Shown: positions 16,966 through 24,768 of the stretch, in pieces | Position numbering within the stretch: position 1 is the first letter of the stretch | Layout of the letters: each line of letters starts with the position of its first letter | Assembly (NCBI GenBank): GCA_023455425.1 | Contig: JAEYCM010000047.1 | Location: 62,001-126,000 of the forward strand | DNA length: 64,000 nt | From: Bacillota bacterium | GTDB lineage: Bacteria > Bacillota > Clostridia > Christensenellales > CAG-138 | Direction of reading: 5' to 3' | Translations under genes and position numbers: made by a program | Notes under the pieces: model-generated | Seen by the model: the letters and a program-made list of their open reading frames with translations, nothing else | The model's database searches: none | What the model was told of the DNA's origin: nothing

Positions 16966-17516
16966 ACCAACAACAGTGCCATGACGGTGTTGATGATCTT
17001 TGCGTGCTTTGTAAACAGCCGCTGGAACACGGAGCCAAACGCGGCCCACAGCGCCGTGCTCGCAAAGCAAATAAAGCACATAAACAGCGTAAAGATCAGC
17101 AACATGGCAGGCTCCCGGTAATAAGGCAGGATGTAGGCGGAGGCCACCGTAATGCCGTATACAATTCCCTTGGGGTTGACAAACTGCAGGGCGACGGCTG
17201 CCCAAAACCCCGTGTGCGCCGTATCGCTCTCCTTGATGCCGTTGCTTTTCCATGTTTTGTAGGCAAGGTACAGGATATAAACGGCGCCCAGTACCAGCAT
17301 ATAGGGCTTAATGGCGGGGATCACGGTATAGAGAAGCGTGCCCAGCAGGAAGCTCGCGGCCATGATGAGCGCAAACCCCGCCGCCACGCCAAGACAGAAC
17401 GGCAGGCTCTTCTTTAACCCCATGCGGCTTGCGTTGCCCATGGACATGATGTTGTTCGGCCCCGGCGTGAAGGTAGACAGCATCACATATGCCAGGAAGT
17501 TTGGAAAACTGAACAT
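16938..17516 (-). CDS. LysE/RhtB-family amino-acid exporter
   Basis: 192 residues with six hydrophobic segments. The N-terminus MFSFPNFLAYVMLSTFTPGPN carries the family motif TPGPNN, followed by GLKKSLPFCLGVAAG. These exporters move amino acids or derivatives out of the cell. AAGGAG lies before the ATG. It is divergent from an XRE-cupin regulator across 121 bases, a common regulator-target pairing, so that regulator probably controls it. The exported substrate cannot be told from sequence. Confidence 0.9.
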   Translation of the reverse strand: MFSFPNFLAYVMLSTFTPGPNNIMSMGNASRMGLKKSLPFCLGVAAGFALIMAASFLLGTLLYTVIPAIKPYMLVLGAVYILYLAYKTWKSNGIKESDTAHTGFWAAVALQFVNPKGIVYGITVASAYILPYYREPAMLLIFTLFMCFICFASTALWAAFGSVFQRLFTKHAKIINTVMALLLVYCAVSLFF

Positions 17517-17551
17517 TGGCCGTTTTCTCCTTGCCCCGATTGTGGTATACT

Positions 17552-17581
17552 ATCCAATACAAAATGTGCGACATATTGGAT
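17552..17581. promoter_or_regulatory. Candidate operator in the LysE / XRE-cupin promoter region
   Basis: Inverted repeat ATCCAATA (17552-17559) and TATTGGAT (17574-17581), 14-base spacer; a second partly overlapping dyad pairs AATACAAAAT with ATATTGTATT. Both lie between the two divergent starts. Confidence 0.5.
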
Positions 17582-17637
17582 GTGCTGTATATTGTATTAT
17601 TCGTGCAGCATAATGTCAACAATGTTTTGGAGGCAGT

Positions 17638-18189
17638 ATGGATGTAACGGGTATGGTGGCAAACAACCTCAAATCCCTGCGGGAAGAACGCAAGCTGAGC
17701 CTGGACGCCGTCGCAAAGCTCACCGGCGTAAGTAAGAGCATGATCGGGCAGATTGAGCGCGGGGAGGTCAACCCCACCATCAGCGTGTTGTGGAAGATCG
17801 CAAATGGGCTCAAAATCTCGTTTTCCGCGCTTTTGGAGAAGCCCGCGCAGCAGATGCAGGTCATAAAGGACGGCGATCTGAGGCCCATGATCGAATGCGG
17901 CGGCGGCTTCATCAACCACCCGCTGTTTCCGTTCGACGAACGCACGCGCTTTGAAACCTACCGGGTGGAAATCTTCCCCGGCGTCCGGTTTGAATCCGAA
18001 GCGCACTTATCCGGTACGGAAGAATACCTCACGGTATATTCCGGCGCAGTCCAACTGACGGTGGACGGCGTGTCCTGCGCGCTTTTAGCGGGCGACTCGG
18101 TCCGATTTCAGGCGGATGTGGTGCACAGCTATGAAAACACCGGGGAAGACAAGGCGCAGATATTTCTGGTAATCCATTACGCCAGGTGA
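17638..18189 (+). CDS. XRE-family regulator with C-terminal cupin domain
   Basis: 183 residues; GGAGG precedes the ATG. The HTH (about 10-65) reads LSLDAVAKLTGVSKSMIGQIERG with NPTISVLWKIANGL. The cupin domain (about 105-183) has ETYRVEIFPG, EEYLTVYSGAVQLTV and the GDSVRFQADVVHSYENTG strand. This architecture senses small ligands and represses divergent transporter or catabolic genes. The adjacent LysE exporter is the likely target. Confidence 0.92.
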   Translation: MDVTGMVANNLKSLREERKLSLDAVAKLTGVSKSMIGQIERGEVNPTISVLWKIANGLKISFSALLEKPAQQMQVIKDGDLRPMIECGGGFINHPLFPFDERTRFETYRVEIFPGVRFESEAHLSGTEEYLTVYSGAVQLTVDGVSCALLAGDSVRFQADVVHSYENTGEDKAQIFLVIHYAR

Positions 18190-18242
18190 AAAACGTGTTG
18201 CATGGCGCAAAATCAGACTGATAAAAAGGCAGGGACAAAAAC

Positions 18243-18779
18243 ATGAAGAAGACGTCGGAAGAATGTGAGCGTTCCGCCATCCTCCATACGGCGGAACAGA
18301 TGTGCGCGGCGGCGCGGACTGCGCCCAAGACAAAGGGAACGGACTATATTGGAACCTGCGTGCTCACCGAGGAAGAGAAGGACGCGCTGGCGGATAAAAT
18401 GGAGGAACTGGCAGGCCCGCTCAACAAGCCCTTCTTTGTGCGGGACGCGGACAATGTGCGCAAAAGCTCTGCCGTGGTGTTGATTGGAACGCGGCTGGGC
18501 GTGCACAGCCTCAATGAGGCGTGTCAATACTGCGGCTTTACCAACTGCGCCGCATGTACCATGGCGGGCTCGATGTGCGCGTATGACAACATCGATCTTG
18601 GCATTGCGATAGGCTCCGCCGTTTCGGTCGCAGCGGATTGCCGCATCGACAGCCGCGTCATGTTTTCGGTGGGGCGCACGGCGCTGGAATTGGGCATACT
18701 GGGAGAGGATGTACACAATATCCTCGGCATCCCGCTTTCAGTTTCCGGCAAATCCCCGTTCTTTGACAGAAAAGCGTAG
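18243..18779 (+). CDS. DUF2148 ferredoxin-like domain protein
   Basis: 178 residues. Four cysteines in the pattern CQYCGFTNCAACTMAGSMCAYD (about residues 99-117) resemble the DUF2148 cluster-binding segment, followed by the DLGIAIGSAVSVAADCRIDSRVMFSVG stretch conserved in the family. Probably binds an iron-sulfur cluster; the role is unknown. It begins 53 bases after the XRE-cupin gene and may be cotranscribed. No clear membrane segment. Confidence 0.8.
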   Translation: MKKTSEECERSAILHTAEQMCAAARTAPKTKGTDYIGTCVLTEEEKDALADKMEELAGPLNKPFFVRDADNVRKSSAVVLIGTRLGVHSLNEACQYCGFTNCAACTMAGSMCAYDNIDLGIAIGSAVSVAADCRIDSRVMFSVGRTALELGILGEDVHNILGIPLSVSGKSPFFDRKA

Positions 18780-18820
18780 CGCTGGCGCGTGAAGCGCCGA
18801 AGAGACGGTATTTTCTAACA

Positions 18821-18845
18821 GGGAAGCGCCGCTTCCCTTTCTTTG
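18821..18845 (+). terminator. Terminator after the DUF2148 gene
   Basis: GGGAAGC-GCC-GCTTCCC followed by TTTCTTTG. Confidence 0.75.
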
Positions 18846-18908
18846 CCCCCGAGGGACTCAATTCAAATCCAAATATAAAGGAGGATCGGCTGCGGTTGCG
18901 CGGCATGT

Positions 18909-20150
18909 ATGGAACAAAACAATACTATGAATGAAAACTCCCACTGGAAGCGGGTGTTCGGGCTATTTACGGCAGGGCAGGCATTGAGCCTCATCGGCTC
19001 TTCCGCCGTACAGTTCGCGCTTATCTGGTGGTTGGCGACAGAGAGCGGCTCCGCGATTGTACTTTCCATTTCCGGCCTTGCGGCGTTTTTGCCGACGATA
19101 CTCATCGGGCCATTTGCAGGCGTATGGGTGGACAGGCTCAAACTCAAACATGTCATTATCTATGCGGACGCGTTTATGGGCGTATGCGCGGTGGTGCTGG
19201 CGGGTTTATTCTACTTAGGGCAGGGCTCGTATCTGCTGGTATATGCCGCGCTGTTCTTACGCGGGCTGGGCGGCGCGTTCCACATGCCTGCCGTGCAGAA
19301 GGCGATTCCCATGATCGCCCCGCAGGATCAATTGATGCGCGTCAACGGCATCATGCAGTTTTTGCAGTCCGGCGCGTTTATGCTGGGCCCCGTCATCGGC
19401 GCGGCCATGTACGCGGTGCTGCCGCTGTGGCTCATTTTATTGACAGATACGCTGGGCGCTCTCATTGCCTGTATTGCGACGGGCATGATAAAAATCCCCG
19501 ATCCCCCGCGGCAGCACCAAGAAACGCCGCACATGTGGCGGGAAATGAAGGCGGGCGCAAAGACGCTCTACTCCATGCGGCGGATGTTTATTGTGACGGT
19601 GACATCCATCCTCTGCATGGTGGCGTTCATGCCCATGTCCTCGCTGTATCCGCTCATGACCAGCAGCTATTTTAAGGGCACGGCCTGGCACGCGGGCATT
19701 GTCGAGTTCGTGTTTGCGGCCGGCATGATGGTGGCGGCGGGGCTGGTCAGCGCGCGCGGAGAGGTGAAAGATAAGTTCCGCATGATCCACCTTTCGCTGC
19801 TGATGCTGGGCTTAACTTCGCTGTTGTGCGGTGTTTTGCCGCCGGATATGCGGTATTTCTGGGCGTTTGCGGTGCTGTGCGCGTTCATGGGCGCAAGCGG
19901 CAACCTCTACAATATCCCGTACATGGCATATATGCAGCAGAACGTGCCGCCGGAAGAAATGGGGCGGGTGTTCTCGCTTATCATGAGCCTTTCCTCTCTT
20001 GCGATGCCGCTTGGGCTGTTGATTGCAGGCCCGGTATCGGAAGCGGAGGGCGTGGCTTTCTGGTTCCTCATTTCCGGCATCTTCATGATGGCGGTGACGC
20101 TTGTGAGCATGCTGCTGACTTCTGGGATGAAGGAAAAAGCGGCGGAATAG
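18909..20150 (+). CDS. MFS efflux transporter (MefA-like)
   Basis: 413 residues, about twelve hydrophobic segments. The motif A loop GPFAGVWVDRLKLKHVI follows segment 2, and the protein begins W-K-R-V-F-G-L-F-T-A-G-Q-A, as in macrolide-efflux type MFS_3 proteins. Drug specificity is not predictable. The only good ribosome site (AAAGGAGG, 18878-18885) is 23 bases before this ATG; a tiny overlapping frame sits closer to it (see findings). Followed by a repeat element and a terminator. Confidence 0.88.
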   Translation: MEQNNTMNENSHWKRVFGLFTAGQALSLIGSSAVQFALIWWLATESGSAIVLSISGLAAFLPTILIGPFAGVWVDRLKLKHVIIYADAFMGVCAVVLAGLFYLGQGSYLLVYAALFLRGLGGAFHMPAVQKAIPMIAPQDQLMRVNGIMQFLQSGAFMLGPVIGAAMYAVLPLWLILLTDTLGALIACIATGMIKIPDPPRQHQETPHMWREMKAGAKTLYSMRRMFIVTVTSILCMVAFMPMSSLYPLMTSSYFKGTAWHAGIVEFVFAAGMMVAAGLVSARGEVKDKFRMIHLSLLMLGLTSLLCGVLPPDMRYFWAFAVLCAFMGASGNLYNIPYMAYMQQNVPPEEMGRVFSLIMSLSSLAMPLGLLIAGPVSEAEGVAFWFLISGIFMMAVTLVSMLLTSGMKEKAAE

Positions 20151-20172
20151 GCTTTAAAACGAGATGTTATAA

Positions 20173-20222
20173 GGTTCTTAGGGCCGTTACGGCCCTAAGC
20201 GGGGTTTGGGGCAGAGCCCCAA
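20173..20222 (+). repeat. Two-hairpin intergenic repeat, family 1, copy 2
   Basis: Hairpin 1 (20177-20199) differs from the copy at 5825 only in the central base. Hairpin 2 (20206-20222) is TTGGGGC-AGA-GCCCCAA. The 30-base stretch beginning GGTTCTTAGGGCC matches the first copy at 29 positions. Confidence 0.78.
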
Positions 20223-20231
20223 TGTTTCCTG

Positions 20232-20265
20232 ACGCGGCCCTGCCTTTGGGAGGGCCGTGTTTTAA
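20232..20265 (+). terminator. Terminator after the MFS gene
   Basis: CGGCCCT / AGGGCCG stem with a 9-base loop followed by TGTTTTAAT. Confidence 0.75.
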
Positions 20266-20412
20266 TATCTCCATAAAAACAAGCAAAAAATTTACAGACC
20301 CACTAATCATCCGAATTCATTTACAAACCCCGCCCCTGCGTGTAGAGTAATACTATCCGCGCGGGCGTATGCCGCGCGCGGAAAACCACAGGATCAGAAA
20401 GCAAGGATATCA

Positions 20413-21303
20413 ATGGAACAGACAACGCCGCTACGTAAGCCGGAATGGCTGCGCGTGAGAAGCAACACCGGGGAAGAAAACCGCAAGGTTGTGGAAATGC
20501 TTCGCGGGCTTTCCCTGCATACGGTCTGCGAGGAAGCAAATTGCCCCAACTGCGGGGAGTGTTTTCAAAAGCGCACCGCCACGTTCATGATATTGGGCAA
20601 CAACTGCACGCGCAACTGCACGTTCTGCACCGTCACAAAAGATCGGCCCGTCTGCGTGGACCCGCAGGAACCAAGGCATGTGGCGGCAGCGGTAAAGGAG
20701 CTGGGGCTTAAGCATGTCGTCATCACCTCCGTCACACGGGATGATTTGCCGGATGGCGGCGCGGGCCATTTTGCGGACGTCATCCGCGCCATTCAGGACG
20801 CGTTTGCGGAGCCTCCTGTTATCGAAGTGCTGATTCCGGATTTTCAAGGCGATAAAGCGGCGCTTTCCACCGTGATCGCGGCATCGCCCCATATCATCAA
20901 CCACAATGTTGAAACCGCGCCCCGCCTGTACCCGGAGGTCCGTCCCATGGCGGTGTACGGGCGCTCGCTGGAGCTGCTTGCCCGTGTCAAACGGGAAGCG
21001 CCGCATATCTATACGAAATCGGGCGTCATGGTGGGCCTGGGGGAGACCCATGAAGAAGTAGTCGCCGTCATGAAAGACCTGCGCGAAGTCGGCTGTGACA
21101 TCCTCACCATCGGCCAGTACCTTGCCCCGAGCAAACTTCACCATCCGGTGGTAGCGTATGTTACCCCGGAAGAGTTCGCAGCTTACCGGCAGGAGGCGGA
21201 GGCTCTGGGCTTTTTGTACGCCGCAAGCGCCCCGCTGGTGCGCAGTTCCTATATGGCGGGGGAGGCGTTTGAAACCATCCGGCAAAGGAGGGCGAAGACA
21301 TGA
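20413..21303 (+). CDS. lipA: Lipoyl synthase
   Basis: 296 residues. A radical SAM enzyme that inserts two sulfurs into octanoyl groups on lipoyl proteins. The auxiliary-cluster motif is Cys39-x4-Cys44-x5-Cys50 (CEEANCPNCGEC), and the SAM cluster motif Cys65-x3-Cys69-x2-Cys72 (CTRNCTFC). The C-terminal RSSY motif that ligates the auxiliary cluster is present (VRSSYMAGE). AAGGA precedes the ATG. Overlaps lplA by 4 bases (ATGA), so lipoate synthesis and attachment are coupled. A 261-base upstream gap holds a repeat and a terminator. Confidence 0.97.
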   Translation: MEQTTPLRKPEWLRVRSNTGEENRKVVEMLRGLSLHTVCEEANCPNCGECFQKRTATFMILGNNCTRNCTFCTVTKDRPVCVDPQEPRHVAAAVKELGLKHVVITSVTRDDLPDGGAGHFADVIRAIQDAFAEPPVIEVLIPDFQGDKAALSTVIAASPHIINHNVETAPRLYPEVRPMAVYGRSLELLARVKREAPHIYTKSGVMVGLGETHEEVVAVMKDLREVGCDILTIGQYLAPSKLHHPVVAYVTPEEFAAYRQEAEALGFLYAASAPLVRSSYMAGEAFETIRQRRAKT

Positions 21304-22277
21304 TCTATCTTTCTCACGATAGTATGGACCCGTTCTTCTGGTTTGGGCTGGAGCATGAACTCTTACGCAAGCAGGAGCCGGAGGACGACTATTTTCTCTT
21401 TTGGCGTACAGAGCCTACGCTGATGATCGGCAACTACCAGATCGCCGCGGCGGAAATCAACGAAGCGCATGCAAAGCTTCGGGGCATCCATATTGTAAGG
21501 CGGCTGACGGGCGGCGGCACTATATTTACCGACCCGGGAAGCTGGCAGTTTAGCTATATCATGCGCAGCCGGGAAAATCGGGAGATCGCGTTCGAATCGT
21601 TCGTGCGCCCCGTCCTGGACGGGCTGCGGGATATGGGCGTGGACGCTTCGATGAGCGCGCGCAACGATCTTTTGACGGATAGCAGAAAATTCTGCGGCAA
21701 CGCGCAGCACCATTCCGGCAGCCGCGTCTTGCACCACGGCTCCATATTGTTCGATACGGATATCGATGAAATGGTGCGCTGCCTCACGGTGGACGATGAA
21801 AAGATCATCACCAAGGGCATCCGCTCCGTCCGGCAGCGGGTTACGAACCTGAAGGAGCATATCAGGGAGCAAATGGATTCCCTTGGGTTTCGGGACAGGC
21901 TCCTGAATTCCATGCTGTCCGGCGTAACAACCCGGGCGCTTAGTGAAGAAGAGATCCGCGCCGCCCAGAATACGGCGGAGCAGAAATTCAGAAGCTGGGA
22001 TTGGATATATGGCAAAGCGCCCAACTGTCAGGTGGCAAAAAGCAAGCGCCTCAACGGCGGCAAGGTGGAAGTCTGCCTGGATGTGGATAAGGGCGTGATC
22101 GCAACCTGCAGCATCTACGGGGATTTCTTTTTTGCGGGCGAGCTTAACTCCCTGACCGACCGGCTCAAGGGTTGCCCCTACAACGAGCAGAGCGTGCGCG
22201 CCGTGCTCCAGGACGCTTTGCGCGCGCAGCCCTTTTATCTGATCCAGCCGGAGGAACTCATGGAGTGCATATTCTGA
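21300..22277 (+). CDS. lplA: Lipoate-protein ligase A
   Basis: 325 residues. It activates lipoate with ATP and transfers it to lipoyl domains. The signature RRLTGGGTIFTDPGSWQFSY (about 61-80) corresponds to RRxSGGGxVYHDxGN. The catalytic lysine region ARNDLLTDSRKFCGNAQ keeps the Lys, although Phe-Cys replaces the usual Ile-Ser. A C-terminal accessory domain (about 245-325) is present. Start overlaps the lipA stop. Having both genes in one operon suggests that either octanoate or free lipoate can be used. Confidence 0.93.
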   Translation: MIYLSHDSMDPFFWFGLEHELLRKQEPEDDYFLFWRTEPTLMIGNYQIAAAEINEAHAKLRGIHIVRRLTGGGTIFTDPGSWQFSYIMRSRENREIAFESFVRPVLDGLRDMGVDASMSARNDLLTDSRKFCGNAQHHSGSRVLHHGSILFDTDIDEMVRCLTVDDEKIITKGIRSVRQRVTNLKEHIREQMDSLGFRDRLLNSMLSGVTTRALSEEEIRAAQNTAEQKFRSWDWIYGKAPNCQVAKSKRLNGGKVEVCLDVDKGVIATCSIYGDFFFAGELNSLTDRLKGCPYNEQSVRAVLQDALRAQPFYLIQPEELMECIF

Positions 22278-22317
22278 CGCGGTCTAAAGAATCCAATATA
22301 TAACCAATTGTTATAAC

Positions 22318-22356
22318 GAGAGCGCGCGTCCCAAGCGGACGCCGTTCTCTTTTTTT
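22318..22356 (+). terminator. Terminator of lipA-lplA
   Basis: Imperfect stem from GAGAGCGCG...GTCC to GGACGCCGTTCTC with TTTTTTT following. Confidence 0.85.
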
Positions 22357-22512
22357 ATGAAAACGCCAACGAAAAGCCATACTAAAAACAATGCATAGTG
22401 AAAAGAAAAAGATTCGCACGCGCGGATAAATTTTCACTTTTCATTTGCATTTAATCTGTTATACTGCTATATGTGGAAAGATTTTGATTTCCGATAAGGA
22501 GTAACATATAAC

Positions 22513-24273
22513 ATGAGAAAAACCAAAATCGTATGCACCATCGGCCCTGCTTCGGAGGCCAAAGAGACGCTCCGGCAGATGATTCTTGCGGGGATGAACG
22601 TTGCCCGCCTTAACTTTTCCCACGGCGACCACGCGGAACATAAGGTGCGTGTGGACCGCCTGAAGGAGCTGCGGGAAGAAATGAAAGTTCCCCTTGCCAT
22701 CATGCTGGATACGCGCGGGCCGGAGATTCGCATCGGCCGGTTCAAGAAGGGGAAAATTCAGCTTACCGAGGACGCAACATTTACCCTTACTACAAAAGAA
22801 TGCGAAGGCGATGAAAGCATTGCCTATATCAACTATTCCGCTTTGCCTTCCTGCGTCAAGCCCGGCGATAGCATCATGCTTGACGACGGGCTCATCGAGC
22901 TTTCCGTTCTGAGCGCGGATGAAGAGAACATTGTCTGCCGCGTGGTCAACGGCGGCCCGCTTTCCAACAGCAAGAGCGTCAACCTGCCCGGCCTCTATAT
23001 CGATATGCCGTACCTGTCCGAGCGGGACCGTGCGGATATCCTGTTTGCGGTGGAAAACGAGCTTGATTACATCGCGCTCTCCTTTGTGCGTACCGCGCAG
23101 GACGTCATGGACGTCAAACGGTTCCTGGGACACCACGGCGCACCCGGCATTGAGCTGATCGCAAAAATCGAAAACCGCTCCGGCATTGATCATATCGATG
23201 AAATCATCCGCCTGTCCGCGGGTATTATGGTGGCACGCGGCGATATGGGCGTGGAAATTCCGTTTGAAGAGCTTCCGCACCTGCAGAAAAAGTTGATCAC
23301 CAAGTGCTACAGTGCGGGCAAGCGCGTCATCACCGCAACGCAGATGCTTGAATCCATGGTAAGAAACGCGCGCCCCACCCGCGCGGAAATCACCGACGTC
23401 GCGAACGCGATTTACGACGGCACAAGCGCGCTGATGCTTTCCGGGGAGACTGCAAACGGCAAGTACCCCGTGGAAACCATCCGCACCATGGTGAAGATCG
23501 CCGAACGTACCGAGGAGTTCATCGATTATAAATCGAACTTCCACAACTTCCGGCCCGATCTTGACAAAAGCGTCATCAACGCCATTTCACATGCGACCTG
23601 CACCACCGCGCACGATCTGGAGGCGGCGGCCATCGTGACCGTCACGCGCACGGGTTCCACCGCGCGCATGGTGTCCCGTTTCCGTCCGGCCACGCCCATC
23701 GTCGCTATCACGCCCAACCCCCGCACCTACCGCCAACTCGCGCTTTCGTGGGGCGTGACGCCGCTGATGAACGATTACAGGGCAAGTAGCCAGGAACTGT
23801 TTTTGGATGCCGCACGCAAGGTGCAGGAGGCAAATCTTGCGCACGACGGGGATATCATTGTTATCACCGGTTCGTCGGACCGCGTGGGCGAAATCACCAA
23901 TACGCTGCAGATTCATGTGTTGGGCACGGCGCTCGTGCGGGGAACAGGCAATGGCCTTGCGCCCATTACCGGGCGCGTATGCGTGGTGACCGGCCCTGAC
24001 GATATCAAGAACTTCCACGATGACGATATCCTCGTGATCGATCATACCACCAACGCCGTGCTGCATGAAATGCGCCGCGCGCGCGCCGTAGTGACGGAGG
24101 AGAATATGGCGGATTCGGGCGCCGCTTCCGCCTGCCTCGCGCTGGATCTTCCACTCATTGCAGGGGCGGAGGGCGCAACGCAGCTTCTAAAAACCGGCTG
24201 CCTCGCCACCATCGACGCAAAAAGCGGCGTTGTCTACAACGGGGACAGCTGCTATTCCGGCGGCAGCAAATAA
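22513..24273 (+). CDS. pyk: Pyruvate kinase with C-terminal PEP-utilising domain
   Basis: 586 residues, the length of the Gram-positive form with the extra C-terminal domain. The barrel begins RKTKIVCTIGPASE; the substrate/metal signature ELIAKIENRSGIDHIDEI is near 215-232, and ARGDMGVEIPFEELPHLQK near 243-261. The last ~105 residues (from about 480) are a PEP-utilising mobile-like domain, with TNAVLHEMRRARAVVTEENM in place of the canonical catalytic TxHxAI segment, so this domain is regulatory or structural. AAGGAG lies 11 bases before the ATG. Converts PEP and ADP to pyruvate and ATP in glycolysis. Confidence 0.96.
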   Translation: MRKTKIVCTIGPASEAKETLRQMILAGMNVARLNFSHGDHAEHKVRVDRLKELREEMKVPLAIMLDTRGPEIRIGRFKKGKIQLTEDATFTLTTKECEGDESIAYINYSALPSCVKPGDSIMLDDGLIELSVLSADEENIVCRVVNGGPLSNSKSVNLPGLYIDMPYLSERDRADILFAVENELDYIALSFVRTAQDVMDVKRFLGHHGAPGIELIAKIENRSGIDHIDEIIRLSAGIMVARGDMGVEIPFEELPHLQKKLITKCYSAGKRVITATQMLESMVRNARPTRAEITDVANAIYDGTSALMLSGETANGKYPVETIRTMVKIAERTEEFIDYKSNFHNFRPDLDKSVINAISHATCTTAHDLEAAAIVTVTRTGSTARMVSRFRPATPIVAITPNPRTYRQLALSWGVTPLMNDYRASSQELFLDAARKVQEANLAHDGDIIVITGSSDRVGEITNTLQIHVLGTALVRGTGNGLAPITGRVCVVTGPDDIKNFHDDDILVIDHTTNAVLHEMRRARAVVTEENMADSGAASACLALDLPLIAGAEGATQLLKTGCLATIDAKSGVVYNGDSCYSGGSK

Positions 24274-24292
24274 AACGGGCATATGAATACAA

Positions 24293-24317
24293 AAAGGGCG
24301 GCTTGGCCGCCTTTTTT
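24293..24317 (+). terminator. Terminator of pyk
   Basis: GGCGGC / GCCGCC stem flanked by AAAA and TTTTTT, 20 bases after the stop. Confidence 0.88.
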
Positions 24318-24768
24318 GTGTCATTAATATAGAAAATCAGCCAAAATCAGCACATATTTGCTATGCATATTCTTCCTTTTATGCAACGGATACAGTATAA
24401 TATTTTCATACCAAGCGTTCCTGCATACGTGCATGCAATAAAAAGACCGCGGCGCAGCCTGCTCCCCATCCGGCCGCAGGGCCTTGCTGAACAATATTAT
24501 TGATCTTTCTTGCCTTTAATTGACATTGTGTTTTACATTTGGGACGGGAGCAGCCGAAATGGACCTCTTTTGAGGGGCCGGAACAAGCGTATGCGGTTGT
24601 TGCCATATAGGCCCATTGGTACGATGAATATGAATGGAATAGATACTCCCAAGTTTGCCTTGTTGGAGCGGCCTTTTCAAGCGGTTGCTCCCCGTTTGCA
24701 TAGCCGTGCCGCCGTTTTGCGCGCCTTGATGAGGGCTGCCGCCTGCACGGGGGAGAAGGGGGCGGCGC
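24318..24768. other. Intergenic region upstream of the double-HTH regulator
   Basis: 451 bases. A small frame starting ATG at 24624 would end at 24782 inside the next gene, but its ribosome site is poor and its sequence is not recognisable. No repeat or RNA motif is seen. Confidence 0.4.

Noticed and set aside
23950..24273. C-terminal PEP-utilising-like domain of pyruvate kinase as a sign of gene fusion with PTS enzyme I.
   Set aside because: This extra domain is a normal feature of many Gram-positive pyruvate kinases.
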